Positions 53,642 through 63,028 of a DNA stretch of 64,000 nt are shown here, piece after piece; position 1 is the first letter of the stretch, and each line of letters starts with the position of its first letter. The DNA comes from Myxococcales bacterium. Lineage in GTDB: Bacteria; Myxococcota_A; Polyangia; Polyangiales; Polyangiaceae. The notes under the pieces are model-generated. The model did no database searches, was not told the origin of the DNA, and worked only from the letters and a program-made list of their open reading frames with translations. The position numbers were made by a program, and so were the translations under genes. The stretch is taken from NCBI GenBank assembly GCA_903642325.1, contig CAHJWM010000003.1, positions 1 to 64,000 of the forward strand, in the 5' to 3' direction.

Positions 53642-54331
53642 CTACTTCGTCACGTCTTTGGCGGTTTGAAAGGACGGGCGCGCGGCACAACGCGCAAGCC
53701 AGGCTTGGACGTTCGGAAACTCAGTCATGCGAAAGATCTCCGAGGCGCCGTATGCCCAGCCGAGTGCGTTCACCCAGGGGAATGTCGCAATGTCGGCGAT
53801 CGAAAAGTCGTCGACTAGGTACTCACGCTCGGTCAGCCGGGTGTCGAGCACGCCGAGCAAGCGTTTGCTCTCGTTGGTGTACCGTTCGAGCGGGTAGGGA
53901 TGGTCGCACTTGTCTTTCGCGTATTTGAAGAAGTGCCCGAACTGGCCGAACATCGGCCCCACGTGCGCCACTTGGAAGAACAACCACTCGAGGCATTCGA
54001 AGCGCCGGGCTGGATCGGTGGGCAGCAGCTTGCCGGCTTTCTCGGCCAAGTAGATCAAGATAGCGCCGGATTCCATCAGCGAAATCGGCTTCCCGCCTGG
54101 GCCATCGAAATCCAAAAGGATGGGGATCTTGGCGTTTGGGCTGATCGACTTGAATGCCTCGCTGAATTGCTCGCCCTGACCGATGCGCACCGTGTGTGCT
54201 TCATACTGGAGGCCAAGCTCCTCCAGCGCGAAGGCCACCTTTTGCCCATTGGGCGTGGCCAGAGAAAAGAGCTGGAGCTTGCGGCGGTCGGCGATCGGCC
54301 ATTTCGATTCTATCAAGAGCGGCTCTAACAT
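53642..54331 (-). CDS. Glutathione S-transferase (YghU/YfcG-like)
   Basis: This is a 229-residue protein. The thioredoxin-like N-terminal domain has FSLATPNGQKVAFALEEL, in which the Thr-Pro-Asn-Gly run replaces the usual Tyr/Ser active site. This is typical of the Nu-class enzymes YfcG and YghU, which act as disulfide-bond reductases with glutathione. NAKIPILLD and the SLMESGAILIYLAEK motif bind the glutathione glutamate. The helical C-terminal domain is complete (DFSIADIATFPWVN). ATG at 54331. It sits downstream of a gene-free stretch that separates it from fumC. Confidence 0.85.
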   Translation of the reverse strand: MLEPLLIESKWPIADRRKLQLFSLATPNGQKVAFALEELGLQYEAHTVRIGQGEQFSEAFKSISPNAKIPILLDFDGPGGKPISLMESGAILIYLAEKAGKLLPTDPARRFECLEWLFFQVAHVGPMFGQFGHFFKYAKDKCDHPYPLERYTNESKRLLGVLDTRLTEREYLVDDFSIADIATFPWVNALGWAYGASEIFRMTEFPNVQAWLARCAARPSFQTAKDVTK

Positions 54332-54695
54332 GCCCAGAGCTTAGGATCGGTTCTCCGCGGTTCACAATCGAGCTCGGCGCGCTTCTTGATGCGAGCCGAA
54401 TATGGCTCATATCTGATCGCGTGCGGCCTGAGCTATGGTGGGAACGGCGGTTCGTCGAGCGCGTCCGCGGGTGAAGGCGGCTTTGCCGCCGAAGGCTGCG
54501 TGCTCGCGGCCGTGGCTCGTGATCATGAATGAATCTCAATCACCGGGGACTGATTGCGATGGTCAGTGCGCGAGCTCGCGCTCGTCGAAGCCTTCAGCGC
54601 CGGGGCGAGAGCGCGTGCATGCTCGCGCTGGGGCAGAGGCGGGTGATCGAGTGCATGGCGCGCCTCTGACTCGAGGTGTTGCCGGCTCGCCCGCG
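54332..54695. other. Gene-free stretch with hairpin element copy B
   Basis: No convincing gene is present; open frames here give Arg/Ser-rich translations. The stretch separates fumC from the glutathione transferase gene on the same strand. Its main content is the inverted-repeat element at 54485-54601. Confidence 0.5.
54485..54601. repeat. Dispersed hairpin element, copy B (117 bp)
   Basis: The ends are GCCGCCGAAGGCT (54485-54497) and AGCCTTCAGCGCC (54589-54601), complementary at about 10 of 13 positions. A perfect 6-bp inverted repeat, CAATCA at 54537-54542 with TGATTG at 54551-54556, sits almost exactly at the centre. The first 21 bases match copy A at 13901 exactly and the total length differs by only 2 bp, while the interiors have diverged. 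Confidence 0.5.
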
Positions 54696-56093
54696 TCAGC
54701 CCTTTGGCCCGAGCATTTCCTCCGGCCTCACGAAGCGGCTGAAATCTTCACTCGATACGAGCCCCAGCGCCTCGGCCGACTGGCGCAGGGTAAGCCCCTC
54801 TTTGTGCGCCTTTTTAGCGATCTTGGCCGCGTTATCGTAGCCAATGTGCGGATTCAACGCGGTGACGAGCATCAGCGAGCTCTCCAGGTGTTGCTGGATG
54901 CGCTCACGGTTGGGCTCGATGCCCACCGCGCAATTTTTGCGGAAGCTGTCACAGCCATCGGCGATCAGGCGCGCGCTTTGTAAGAAGTTGTAGGCTAAGA
55001 GCGGCTTGAACACGTTGAGCTCGAAGTTGCCGCTCGCGCCGCCGATGTTCACGGCCACGTCATTGCCGAACACTTGTGCGCAAAGCATGGTCATGGCCTC
55101 GGACTGGGTCGGGTTGACCTTGCCCGGCATGATCGAGCTACCTGGTTCGTTTTCCGGAATCGAGATTTCGCCGATCCCGCAACGGGGGCCGGACGCTAGC
55201 CAGCGCACGTCGTTGGCGATCTTCATCAAAGATGCGGCCAGTGTTTTCAGCGCACCATGGCCGAATACGATTGCGTCGTGGGCCGCGAGCGACTCGAACT
55301 TGTTCGGCGCGGTGACGATGGGATGCCCGGTGAGCTCAGCCACTCTGGCCGCGACGCGCACCGCGTACTCGGGGTGGGCATTGAGGCCCGTGCCCACGGC
55401 GGTGCCGCCGAGAGCCAGCTCGGCCAAGTGCGGTACGGCACTTTCCAGGTGTTTCAAGCCGTGATCCAGCTGTGCCACCCAGCCGCTGAGCTCCTGGCCA
55501 AGCGTCAACGGTGTGGCATCCATCAAGTGGGTGCGACCGATCTTGACGAGAGTCGCGAAGGCGGCGGACTTTTCCGCCAGCGTGTCACGCAAGGCCGTGA
55601 CGGCCGGCAGCACGCGCGCGCGCACCGCGTCGGTGCAGGCAAGCGACATCGCCGCTGGGAACACGTCGTTCGACGACTGGCCGCGGTTCACGTGATCATT
55701 CGGGTGCACCAATCGCGTCTCGCCGCGTACGCCGCCCAAGATTTCGCTGGCGCGGTTGGCCAGCACCTCGTTCATGTTCATGTTGCTTTGCGTACCGCTC
55801 CCGGTTTGCCAGACCACGAGTGGGAACTCGCCCTCGTGTTTGTTGGCGATGACTTCCTCGGCGGCGGCCACGATGGCGTTGGCGATTTTGGCGTCGATCG
55901 CCTGTAGGTCCATGTTCACGAGTGCGGCGGCCTTTTTGACGATCGCCAGCGCGCGCAGTAACTCCGCCGGCATGCGCTCGCCGGAGATGTCGAAATTCTG
56001 CAAGCTGCGCTGGGTTTGGGCGCCCCAGAGCCGGTCGTCCGGGACTTCAATCGGGCCGAAAGTGTCGAGCTCAGTGCGGGTCTTGGCGGTCAT
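54696..56093 (-). CDS. fumC: Fumarate hydratase class II
   Basis: This is a 465-residue fumarase of the TCA cycle. It shows the family signatures [64 protein letters not shown] and the fumarase/aspartase signature [11 protein letters not shown]. The catalytic loop Ser and His are present and the length is typical. ATG at 56093 is selected because it begins [13 protein letters not shown]; the longer frame to 56306 adds arginine-rich residues and overlaps the divergent transglycosylase gene. Aspartase is unlikely given the overall match to FumC. Confidence 0.95.
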   Translation of the reverse strand: MTAKTRTELDTFGPIEVPDDRLWGAQTQRSLQNFDISGERMPAELLRALAIVKKAAALVNMDLQAIDAKIANAIVAAAEEVIANKHEGEFPLVVWQTGSGTQSNMNMNEVLANRASEILGGVRGETRLVHPNDHVNRGQSSNDVFPAAMSLACTDAVRARVLPAVTALRDTLAEKSAAFATLVKIGRTHLMDATPLTLGQELSGWVAQLDHGLKHLESAVPHLAELALGGTAVGTGLNAHPEYAVRVAARVAELTGHPIVTAPNKFESLAAHDAIVFGHGALKTLAASLMKIANDVRWLASGPRCGIGEISIPENEPGSSIMPGKVNPTQSEAMTMLCAQVFGNDVAVNIGGASGNFELNVFKPLLAYNFLQSARLIADGCDSFRKNCAVGIEPNRERIQQHLESSLMLVTALNPHIGYDNAAKIAKKAHKEGLTLRQSAEALGLVSSEDFSRFVRPEEMLGPKG

Positions 56094-56192
56094 CTCGCGC
56101 GCTACCAGGCACAAGCGCCACCGCGGGATCAAGATCCACGGCAAAAAGCGCGGATATTTGACCAATTTAGTGGACCTCGCTACGACGCTACC

Positions 56193-58631
56193 ATGCCCCG
56201 AGCCCGCCACGCCTTTCGAGCCTCGAGGCTCGTTTTGGCGCTCGGCTTGGCGGCACTCCCCGCGAGGGCCGCGCCGGACGCGGCGCCAACGGGCAGCGTG
56301 AAGCACGTGGCAAGGCCGAAAACCGAGCCGAGCCCCAAGCCCGATGCCGCCCCGAAGCCTCAGCTGGGCGCGAAGTTTCGCTCGACTAAACCAGAGAAGC
56401 CCAAATCAGAGGCCGTCAGCGCGGGGGCACGCGCTCCGGATCGACCGGCCGAAGTCCCCGCCACGAGCGAGCCGACGACATCGCCGGATGCGTCCAGTGC
56501 CGCTGAGCTTGCCCCCGATCCACAGCGCGGCGCGGGCATGCGCTCGGTCAGTGCACTGCCGGTCGCTGACGCGCCCGAGCCAGCTCGCCAAGAGGAGGCC
56601 GAGCTTCCGAGCTCGAGTAGGCCCGGCAGGCTGGACCCGAGCTCGACGCTGGAAAAAGTCGCCGCGCCGGGCAAGCATCAAAAGGGCAAGCCGCCGCACA
56701 AGCCCGCCGCGACCTTGCCCGCGAACGTGCCGCACGCGTTCGCCAATCGCGCCGCGCGTCAAAAAATCGCGGGCGGGCTCACGGACGAAGACCTGCGAGC
56801 CGGTAAAGACGATCCCGAGCTGCGCTCGCTGAAGGCGGCGGAGCGGGTACTTTTTCCTCGGCCGCTGAGCGGTGTGGAGGCGGGCTGGTCGTGGGACCTT
56901 CCCGCACCGGTGGCCGATGGCCGCCCCGAGCTGCAGGGGTCGCCCACGCTAAGTCCGAACGGCGCGCAGAGAGAAGCGTTGAACGGAGCGCCTGACGCCG
57001 CGTGGCTGAAAAGCCTCACGCTGCCGAACTTGCCCGTGGTGCTCGACGAGTTCGTGATCAAGTACCTGAGATTTTACCGCGATAGCTCCAGTGGCAAATC
57101 GATTGCGCGCGTCTGGGCCAAGAAGAGCGGCCGCTACTCGACCGCCATGCGAGCCGAGCTTTCGCGAGCGGGCGTGCCGACCGACTTGGTCTGGCTATCG
57201 ATGATCGAAAGCGGTCATAACCCGACCATCAGCTCACCCGCCGGGGCGGCCGGGCTTTGGCAGTTCATGCCCGACGCGGGACGGACTTACGGACTGACCG
57301 TCGATCGTTGGGTGGACGAGCGACTCGACCCCGAGCGCTCGACCGAAGCGGCCAGCCGATACTTGAGCGATCTGTATCGCCGTTTTGGCAGCTGGGATCT
57401 TGCGATCGCGTCGTACAACATGGGCTACGGCGGGCTCGCGCGCGCGATCCGGAAGTTCAACAGCAACGACTTCTGGGAGCTCGTGCGTTACGAGGCTGGT
57501 GTGCCGTGGGAGACGACGCTTTACGTGCCGAAGATATTCGCGCTGGCAATCGTGATGAACAACAAGCAAGCCTTCGGGCTCGACACGGTGGAACCAGACT
57601 CAGCGGAGGCGTTCGATGTCGTGCTCGTGGGGCCGAGCGTGTCTCTGGAAGAGGTCGCGCGCGCCGCGGATGTGCCCGAGAGCCAAGTCGAGGCGCTAAA
57701 TCCGAGCTACTTGGCGGGTCGCACGCCGCCCGCGCGGCCGGGCACGGCGAAGCCGAGTTGGCGCGTGCGAGTCCCCGCCGGCCGCGGGACGCAATGTACT
57801 TCTGCGTTGGCGCGCGTCTCGGCTGACGATGACGCGTTCGAGGCCTATGTCAGCAAATTCGGCGACACCGTCGAGGCCATCGCGAACGCCCACGGTGTGA
57901 GCGAAGCGCGCATTCGCGCCATCAATCGCGTAGACCCGAAGGAGACTCTAGCCGCGGGCACGGTGCTGCTCGTGCCTCGGGCCGGGCGCACAGTCATCGC
58001 CGAAGCGAACGACGAAGTGGTCGTCGTCCCGCCGCGTCAGTTCGACTATGCCGGACGGGCACGGCTTTTTTACCGGGTGCTACCGGGCGACACGCTAGCG
58101 CGCGTGGCTCACGTGTTTGGCGTGGGCGTCGTAGACGTTGGTTCATGGAACGCGCTCGACGAAAGCGCGCGGCTGCAAGCGGGTATGACCCTCCAGCTCT
58201 TCGTGGATAAGAGCAAGAGCTTTCCGGCGCGTACGATTGCGCCGTCGCAGACCCGCGTGCTGGTCGCGGGCACGCCGGATTTTTATGATTATTTCGAAGG
58301 CCAAAATGGGCGAAAGCGCGTGATCGTGAACGCGCGCCAGAACGACACGTTGGCCTTGCTCGGCAAGCGATATGGCATGACGGTGGGCAGTATGGAGCGC
58401 ATCAACCGGCGCGCTCGAACCGACAAACTCTACGCAGGCGAAAACATCGTCGTGTATGTCGATCGCGGTCGTTCCGTGCCGCGGCATAAAGAAGATCTCG
58501 ATTCGGACGTTTTGGCCAGTGGCACACTGTTGCCACTCGAGCCCGCGCTCGATGCGTCGTCCGCTGCGGAATTGCCCGCGGCCTCGCCGAGCGAGGCGGC
58601 GGTCCCGCTGCCTGAGCCGGGCGCCCCGTAG
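56193..58631 (+). CDS. MltD-like LysM lytic transglycosylase
   Basis: This is an 812-residue exported murein hydrolase. The signal peptide is at residues 1-28 ([14 protein letters not shown]). A 200-residue Pro/Ala/Lys-rich region precedes the goose-lysozyme-type SLT domain (about 290-450): catalytic Glu339 in [10 protein letters not shown], then [17 protein letters not shown] and [14 protein letters not shown]. The C-terminal half has three LysM-like segments (for example [36 protein letters not shown] and [17 protein letters not shown]) that bind glycan. The layout matches MltD but is longer (E. coli, 452). ATG at 56193 is chosen so that it begins at the signal peptide. It is divergent from fumC. 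Confidence 0.92.
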   Translation: MPRARHAFRASRLVLALGLAALPARAAPDAAPTGSVKHVARPKTEPSPKPDAAPKPQLGAKFRSTKPEKPKSEAVSAGARAPDRPAEVPATSEPTTSPDASSAAELAPDPQRGAGMRSVSALPVADAPEPARQEEAELPSSSRPGRLDPSSTLEKVAAPGKHQKGKPPHKPAATLPANVPHAFANRAARQKIAGGLTDEDLRAGKDDPELRSLKAAERVLFPRPLSGVEAGWSWDLPAPVADGRPELQGSPTLSPNGAQREALNGAPDAAWLKSLTLPNLPVVLDEFVIKYLRFYRDSSSGKSIARVWAKKSGRYSTAMRAELSRAGVPTDLVWLSMIESGHNPTISSPAGAAGLWQFMPDAGRTYGLTVDRWVDERLDPERSTEAASRYLSDLYRRFGSWDLAIASYNMGYGGLARAIRKFNSNDFWELVRYEAGVPWETTLYVPKIFALAIVMNNKQAFGLDTVEPDSAEAFDVVLVGPSVSLEEVARAADVPESQVEALNPSYLAGRTPPARPGTAKPSWRVRVPAGRGTQCTSALARVSADDDAFEAYVSKFGDTVEAIANAHGVSEARIRAINRVDPKETLAAGTVLLVPRAGRTVIAEANDEVVVVPPRQFDYAGRARLFYRVLPGDTLARVAHVFGVGVVDVGSWNALDESARLQAGMTLQLFVDKSKSFPARTIAPSQTRVLVAGTPDFYDYFEGQNGRKRVIVNARQNDTLALLGKRYGMTVGSMERINRRARTDKLYAGENIVVYVDRGRSVPRHKEDLDSDVLASGTLLPLEPALDASSAAELPAASPSEAAVPLPEPGAP

Positions 58632-58659
58632 TGTGCACGAGTCAGATCGTCTCGCGGCC

Positions 58660-58677
58660 GCAAGTTAGCTTGCTTTC
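58660..58677 (+). terminator. Candidate intrinsic terminator before glmU
   Basis: GCAAG at 58660-58664 and CTTGC at 58669-58673 form a short stem with a TTAG loop, followed by TTTC, and a further T run lies at 58682-58687. It lies 28 nt after the transglycosylase stop. The stem is short, so the call is tentative. Confidence 0.35.
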
Positions 58678-58707
58678 TGGCATTTTTCCGGTCGCTGTGG
58701 GAAGTGC

Positions 58708-60126
58708 ATGGGCATGTCCAGTCTCACTGCCGTGATCCTCGCTGCTGGCCTCGGCAAGCGCATGAAAAGCGCCCTGCCCAAGGTGATGCACCCCATCGCT
58801 GGGCGGCCCTTGCTGCACTACGCGGTGCGCGCAGCATTCGACGCGGGCGTCGAACGAGCCGTCGTCGTCAGCAACGGTCGCACGGAAATCAGGGACTCAT
58901 TGTCGCACGCGTTCGGCGACCGGGTCGTCACGGTCGTTCAAGATCCACCGCGGGGTACGGGTGACGCGGCGCGCGTTGGTCTCGAGCAGGTCGACTCCGA
59001 GCGCGTGTTGATCTTGTGCGGTGACACGCCGCTCGTTCGAGCCGAAGAGCTGAGCGAGCTCGTACGCGCGCTCGATGCGCCAGGAGCGGACGAGCTCAGC
59101 GTAATGACCTGCAAATTGGCCGAACCGGCTGGCTACGGCCGTATCCTGCGGGACGCTTTTGGTCTCGTTTCGGAGATCCGTGAGGAGCGTGATTTGCAGA
59201 GCCTCGAAGAGCACGCGATAAGCGAGGTTAACGCAGGCATGTATGCGGGCAAGACCGAAGTCCTGCGGCGCGCGCTGGCGCAAATTTCGCCGAACAACGC
59301 GCAGGGCGAATATTATCTGACCGACGTGATCGCTCTCGTGGCGCGGACCAGCCGGGTAACCGCGGTCCTGGGTCCGGGCGAGGCGCTCGTGGGCGTGAAC
59401 GATCGCAGTCAGTTGGCGAAGGCGGAAGCGCACCTCTTCGAACGCATCCGGGTACGCCACGCGCGGAACGGCGTCACCGTGCGCGGCGCGCCATTCATCG
59501 ACGAGGAGGTCGAGATAGGCGAGGACGCCCGCATCGAAGATGGCGTGATCTTGCGCGGCCAAACCCGCCTCGGAGCGCGTACCATCGTCGACGTGGGCTG
59601 CGTCGTGACCAACTCCCTCATCGGCGCCGACGCGCTGCTCAAGCCCTACACGGTCGTCACCTCGAGCTGCGTGGGCGACCGCGCAGAGCTCGGTCCATTT
59701 GCTCATCTGCGCCCTGAGTCCGAGGTCGAGGCGGACGCGCACATCGGCAATTTCGTCGAAACCAAGAAGACGCGCGTGCGGCGCGGCGCCAAGGCCAACC
59801 ACTTGGCGTACCTGGGTGACGCCGATATCGGGGAGCGCGCCAATGTGGGCGCGGGCACTATCTTCTGCAACTACGACGGCTTCAACAAGCACAAGACGGT
59901 GATTGGAGCCGATGCCTTCATCGGCAGCGACTCGCAGCTCGTTGCCCCCGTCGTGGTCGGCCGCGGCGCGTACGTGGCCACGGGCACCACCGTAACCAGT
60001 GACGTGCCGGAGGATGCGCTCGCCATTGGGCGCATCAAACAAATAAACAAGGAGGGCTACGCTCCCAAGCTCAAGGCCCGATTTGCCGCGCTCAAGGCGG
60101 CCGTGGCCCGCGGAGAAAAGCGCTGA
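58708..60126 (+). CDS. glmU: Bifunctional N-acetylglucosamine-1-phosphate uridyltransferase / glucosamine-1-phosphate acetyltransferase
   Basis: This is a 472-residue GlmU that makes UDP-GlcNAc for peptidoglycan and LPS. The N-terminal pyrophosphorylase has the signature VILAAGLGKRMKSALPKVMHPI, PRGTGDAARVGL, LILCGDTPLV and NAGMYAG. The C-terminal left-handed beta-helix has hexapeptide repeats from about residue 260 (VEIGEDARIEDGVILRG) and the acetyltransferase residues in KANHLAYLGDADIG and NYDGFNKHKT. Both active sites look intact. ATG at 58708 or 58714 could be the start. It is convergent with ribA, with 3 nt between stops. Confidence 0.96.
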   Translation: MGMSSLTAVILAAGLGKRMKSALPKVMHPIAGRPLLHYAVRAAFDAGVERAVVVSNGRTEIRDSLSHAFGDRVVTVVQDPPRGTGDAARVGLEQVDSERVLILCGDTPLVRAEELSELVRALDAPGADELSVMTCKLAEPAGYGRILRDAFGLVSEIREERDLQSLEEHAISEVNAGMYAGKTEVLRRALAQISPNNAQGEYYLTDVIALVARTSRVTAVLGPGEALVGVNDRSQLAKAEAHLFERIRVRHARNGVTVRGAPFIDEEVEIGEDARIEDGVILRGQTRLGARTIVDVGCVVTNSLIGADALLKPYTVVTSSCVGDRAELGPFAHLRPESEVEADAHIGNFVETKKTRVRRGAKANHLAYLGDADIGERANVGAGTIFCNYDGFNKHKTVIGADAFIGSDSQLVAPVVVGRGAYVATGTTVTSDVPEDALAIGRIKQINKEGYAPKLKARFAALKAAVARGEKR

Positions 60127-60129
60127 CGG

Positions 60130-60834
60130 CTACTGCGCTGCGCGTGGCCCGTTTTGGCTGACGCTGACGACGCTATCTACGAGCAAGCCCGGGTCCGGCA
60201 GCTCATGTTGCATGCGCAGGCGTTTTACTTCCAAGTAGGACGCTGAAAATGGATTAGCCGGAATCAGCACGGGCAACCGCTTGTCTACCGTGATCCCCAG
60301 CTTCCGCAGCTCATCCACCTTGACGGGGTTGTTCGTCAGTAGCTCGATCGATTCGATACCCAGCTCACGCAGCATGGCCGCCGCAACGTCGTAGGTTCGG
60401 GCATCCACCGGCAAATGGAGGAGCTCGTTTGCCTCTACCGTGTCTGCGCCCATGGCCTGCAGGGCGTACGCGCGTACCTTGTTGACCAAGCCTATGCCGC
60501 GGCCCTCTTGGCGGAGGTACAAAATCACACCAAACCCATGCTTGGCGATGGCGGCCTGGGCCTGGTCGAACTGTTCGCGACAGTCGCACTTGAGCGAGCT
60601 GAAGACCTCTCCGGTCAAGCATTCGGAATGCACCCGGACCGGAACGCTACGCCGGCTCCGCACATCCCCCATGATCAGGGCGCAATGCTCACGGCTGAGC
60701 GCGGGATGGGCGGCCGGATCTTCCCAACGGAACACCCGGAGCTGAAACATGCCGTGACGCGTGGGAAGAGGCGCTTGAGCAAGTTGCTCGATCCGAGTCG
60801 AGGGCTGAGTTTCCCGGGACACTGTATCCATCAC
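60130..60834 (-). CDS. ribA: GTP cyclohydrolase II
   Basis: This is a 234-residue stand-alone GTP cyclohydrolase II that opens the imidazole ring of GTP, the first committed step of riboflavin synthesis. The zinc site is Cys72, Cys83 and Cys85 in VHSECLTGEVFSSLKCDC, and the GTP-binding loop is RQEGRGIGL, followed by LLTNNPVKVDELRKLGI. There is no fused DHBP synthase domain. A paired ATG (MMDTV) starts it. It shares a metabolic pathway with ribF 1.1 kb away, although they are not in one operon. Confidence 0.95.
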   Translation of the reverse strand: MMDTVSRETQPSTRIEQLAQAPLPTRHGMFQLRVFRWEDPAAHPALSREHCALIMGDVRSRRSVPVRVHSECLTGEVFSSLKCDCREQFDQAQAAIAKHGFGVILYLRQEGRGIGLVNKVRAYALQAMGADTVEANELLHLPVDARTYDVAAAMLRELGIESIELLTNNPVKVDELRKLGITVDKRLPVLIPANPFSASYLEVKRLRMQHELPDPGLLVDSVVSVSQNGPRAAQ

Positions 60835-60870
60835 GCTACCTCATAAATGTGGGGCGGCGGCCGGGCCTGG

Positions 60871-61935
60871 TCAAGCTCTGCGCTCATCGGGGCGCGGGGA
60901 ACGGCGCGCCTCGGCACTTCGACATAGCTTTAAAATGCCGTGTTCCAGCACCGATTTTGCGGGGCGCCGCGAGCCACCTTTGAGCGCGTAGTCGAGCTCC
61001 GCGAGGATCTCGAGCCAACGCTCGAGCTCCAAACGAGGGATTCGGCGGACTTGCTCGGCAAGCTCTCGGCCCTTGAACGGGGGCGCGCCGGCGCGAATGG
61101 CTGCATCACTCGCGGATAGGCCTTCATGCATGGCCGACTCGAAGCGGAGCAGCTGGCGTGTAGACCACGCGAGCAAGCCCAACAAACGCAAACCGCGGTC
61201 CTGAGGGTCGTACACCTGATCCAGAGCGATGAGCGCTGCGCCCGAGTCGCGACGGCCCACCGCCCCGACCAACTCCCAGACCGTCTTCGCGCGCAAGCGA
61301 ACTACGCATTCGGCGACGATGTCTTCGGTCACGGCTTGGCCAGCGCCCGCGTATAGGCAGCAACGCTCGAGCGCGTCCGTCACGGGACCGAGCTCGGGGC
61401 CGGCCAGTTCCGCAATTAGATCCGCCACGCCCGGCTCGAGAGCGTTGCCGCGCACGCGCGCGCTACGCTCGATGAACCCAGGCAGATCCGCGCGTGATAG
61501 CGCTTCACAATTGACGAGCCAGCCTTCTTTGCGCGCACTCGTTACGAGCTTGCGCCGTTTGTCCAGACGGCCACCGAGCAAGACCAAGGTGGTCGACAGA
61601 GCCGGCTTCTGCGCGTACTCGAGCAAGCGATCGAGCGGGCCGCTCACTTTTAGTTCTACGCCTTCTCTAGGTTCCCAATGCTCGAGGCCGCGCACCAGCA
61701 CGAAGCGACGCTTGGCCATCATCGGTAGCGTGCGCGCAGCGGAGAGCGCCGAGGCCACGTCGCCGTCCTGCGCTTGAATTTGATCCTCGTTCAAGCCGAC
61801 GATACCCCCTGCGAGAGCCGCCGCGCGCAGCGCCTGCACGACCTTGGCCTCGAAGTAGCGTTCTTCCCCGACGAGTAAGTACACCGGCCTGAGCTGTTGG
61901 TCCTGGGCTTCGTTGATGGCTTGTTCGGGTGTCAT
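60871..61935 (-). CDS. holA: DNA polymerase III subunit delta
   Basis: This is a 354-residue clamp-loader delta subunit. The N-terminal segment PVYLLVGEERYFEAKVVQALR is the usual HolA entry. It is followed by DVASALSAARTLPMMAKRRFVLVRG, then the RecA-like and helical parts, ending in LAWSTRQLLRFESA and LDYALKGGSRRPAKSVLEHGILKLC, which are typical of the collar domain. Length is close to E. coli (343). ATG at 61935 (MTPEQA) is used; the open frame to 62283 overlaps ribF and looks non-native. It starts 44 bp from the divergent ribF start. Confidence 0.93.
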   Translation of the reverse strand: MTPEQAINEAQDQQLRPVYLLVGEERYFEAKVVQALRAAALAGGIVGLNEDQIQAQDGDVASALSAARTLPMMAKRRFVLVRGLEHWEPREGVELKVSGPLDRLLEYAQKPALSTTLVLLGGRLDKRRKLVTSARKEGWLVNCEALSRADLPGFIERSARVRGNALEPGVADLIAELAGPELGPVTDALERCCLYAGAGQAVTEDIVAECVVRLRAKTVWELVGAVGRRDSGAALIALDQVYDPQDRGLRLLGLLAWSTRQLLRFESAMHEGLSASDAAIRAGAPPFKGRELAEQVRRIPRLELERWLEILAELDYALKGGSRRPAKSVLEHGILKLCRSAEARRSPRPDERRA

Positions 61936-61978
61936 CGAGCGCCGCCCCAGCATTCCCGAGGGCGCGCAGGGCCGCAAG

Positions 61979-62971
61979 GTGTTGTATACAGAATGGGTCG
62001 TGAAAAGACGCGCTCGCACTCTGAAAGCGGAACAGCCGGGCAGAGGCTCACTCGTCGCGATCGGGAATTTCGACGGCGTGCACTTGGGCCACCGCGCGGT
62101 GATCGAGGCGGCCCTGGCCGAGGCGCACGAAAGTGACCTGCGCCCGCTAGTGCTCACGTTCGATCCGCATCCCGCGCAGGTGCTCGGCCGCGGTATGCGC
62201 CCGCCGTTGACGGTATTGGAACGCAAGGTCGAGCTGATCGAGCGGCTGGGTGCCGATCTGCGCGTCGTCGTCGAACCGTTCACGGTCGAGCTGTCGCAGC
62301 TTTCGCCGGTGCAGTTTGCTCGTGACTTCGTAGTCCATCTACTCGGCGCGAGGGTCGTGATCGTGGGCGAGAATTTTCGCTTTGGTCACGAACGCGGGGG
62401 CGATCTGGCTACCCTCGTCGCGCTGGGTGAAGAGCTTGGTTTGACAGCGCGGGCTTCGTCCTTGAGCGGCGACAGCGCGGGGCCCTACTCCAGCACACGC
62501 GCGCGTTCTGCACTTGCGATAGGTGACTTAGCCGGCGTGGCTCGCGTCCTGGGCCGGCCCCACTCGCTGAGTGGAACCGTCGTGCTCGGCGACCAACGCG
62601 GTCGCACCATTGGCGTGCCCACGGCAAATCTCGGCGGCGTCGCCGAGGCGCTGCCGCCGCACGGCGTGTATGCGGTGCTGGTGGACCGCGTGGTGGGCGA
62701 TGTACGCACCGCGCTCGCCAAGGGCGTTGCCAACATTGGTCTTCGACCCACGGTCAGCGGCGGCTTCAGCTTGGAGGCGCACCTCTTGGACTTCGAAGGT
62801 GATCTGTACGGCGCGGGCCTACGTGTTCACCTCATTTCCCGTCTGCGGGACGAACGGAAGTTCACTGGCTTGCCCGAGCTCAAAGCTCAGATTAGCCAGG
62901 ATATCGCCGCGGCTCGGGCCGCCCTTTCGGCGGCGCGGCCCGACCCTTTGGCGCTGGGCGCTTGGAGCTAG
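61979..62971 (+). CDS. ribF: Bifunctional riboflavin kinase / FAD synthetase
   Basis: This is a 330-residue RibF that phosphorylates riboflavin to FMN and adenylates it to FAD. The N-terminal FAD synthetase has AIGNFDGVHLGHRAV, LTFDPHPAQVL and VVIVGENFRFGHERGGD. The C-terminal riboflavin kinase has LGDQRGRTIGVPTANL, HGVYAVLV, VANIGLRPTV and EAHLLDFEGDLYG. The start is uncertain: GTG at 61979 is chosen, with GTG at 62000 also possible, while ATG at 61913 would overlap the holA start. It is divergent from holA. Confidence 0.93.
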   Translation: MLYTEWVVKRRARTLKAEQPGRGSLVAIGNFDGVHLGHRAVIEAALAEAHESDLRPLVLTFDPHPAQVLGRGMRPPLTVLERKVELIERLGADLRVVVEPFTVELSQLSPVQFARDFVVHLLGARVVIVGENFRFGHERGGDLATLVALGEELGLTARASSLSGDSAGPYSSTRARSALAIGDLAGVARVLGRPHSLSGTVVLGDQRGRTIGVPTANLGGVAEALPPHGVYAVLVDRVVGDVRTALAKGVANIGLRPTVSGGFSLEAHLLDFEGDLYGAGLRVHLISRLRDERKFTGLPELKAQISQDIAAARAALSAARPDPLALGAWS

Positions 62972-62988
62972 CCGGTTTTGCGCGCCGC

Positions 62989-63019
62989 TTGACCTCGCAC
63001 ACCGCCGCGCCTCAATAAT
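62989..63019 (+). promoter_or_regulatory. Candidate sigma-70 promoter
   Basis: TTGACC at 62989-62994 is a good -35 box. The best -10 candidates are TCAATA (63012, spacing 17) or AATAAT (63014, spacing 19). The start codon of the next gene is at 63029, only about 10 nt after the -10 region, so its message might have a very short leader. Confidence 0.4.
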
Positions 63020-63028
63020 GCACCCGCC

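Noticed and set aside
58897-60042. 381-residue open frame on the minus strand
   Set aside because: Antisense to glmU, whose protein shows all expected motifs; the antisense product has no recognisable feature.
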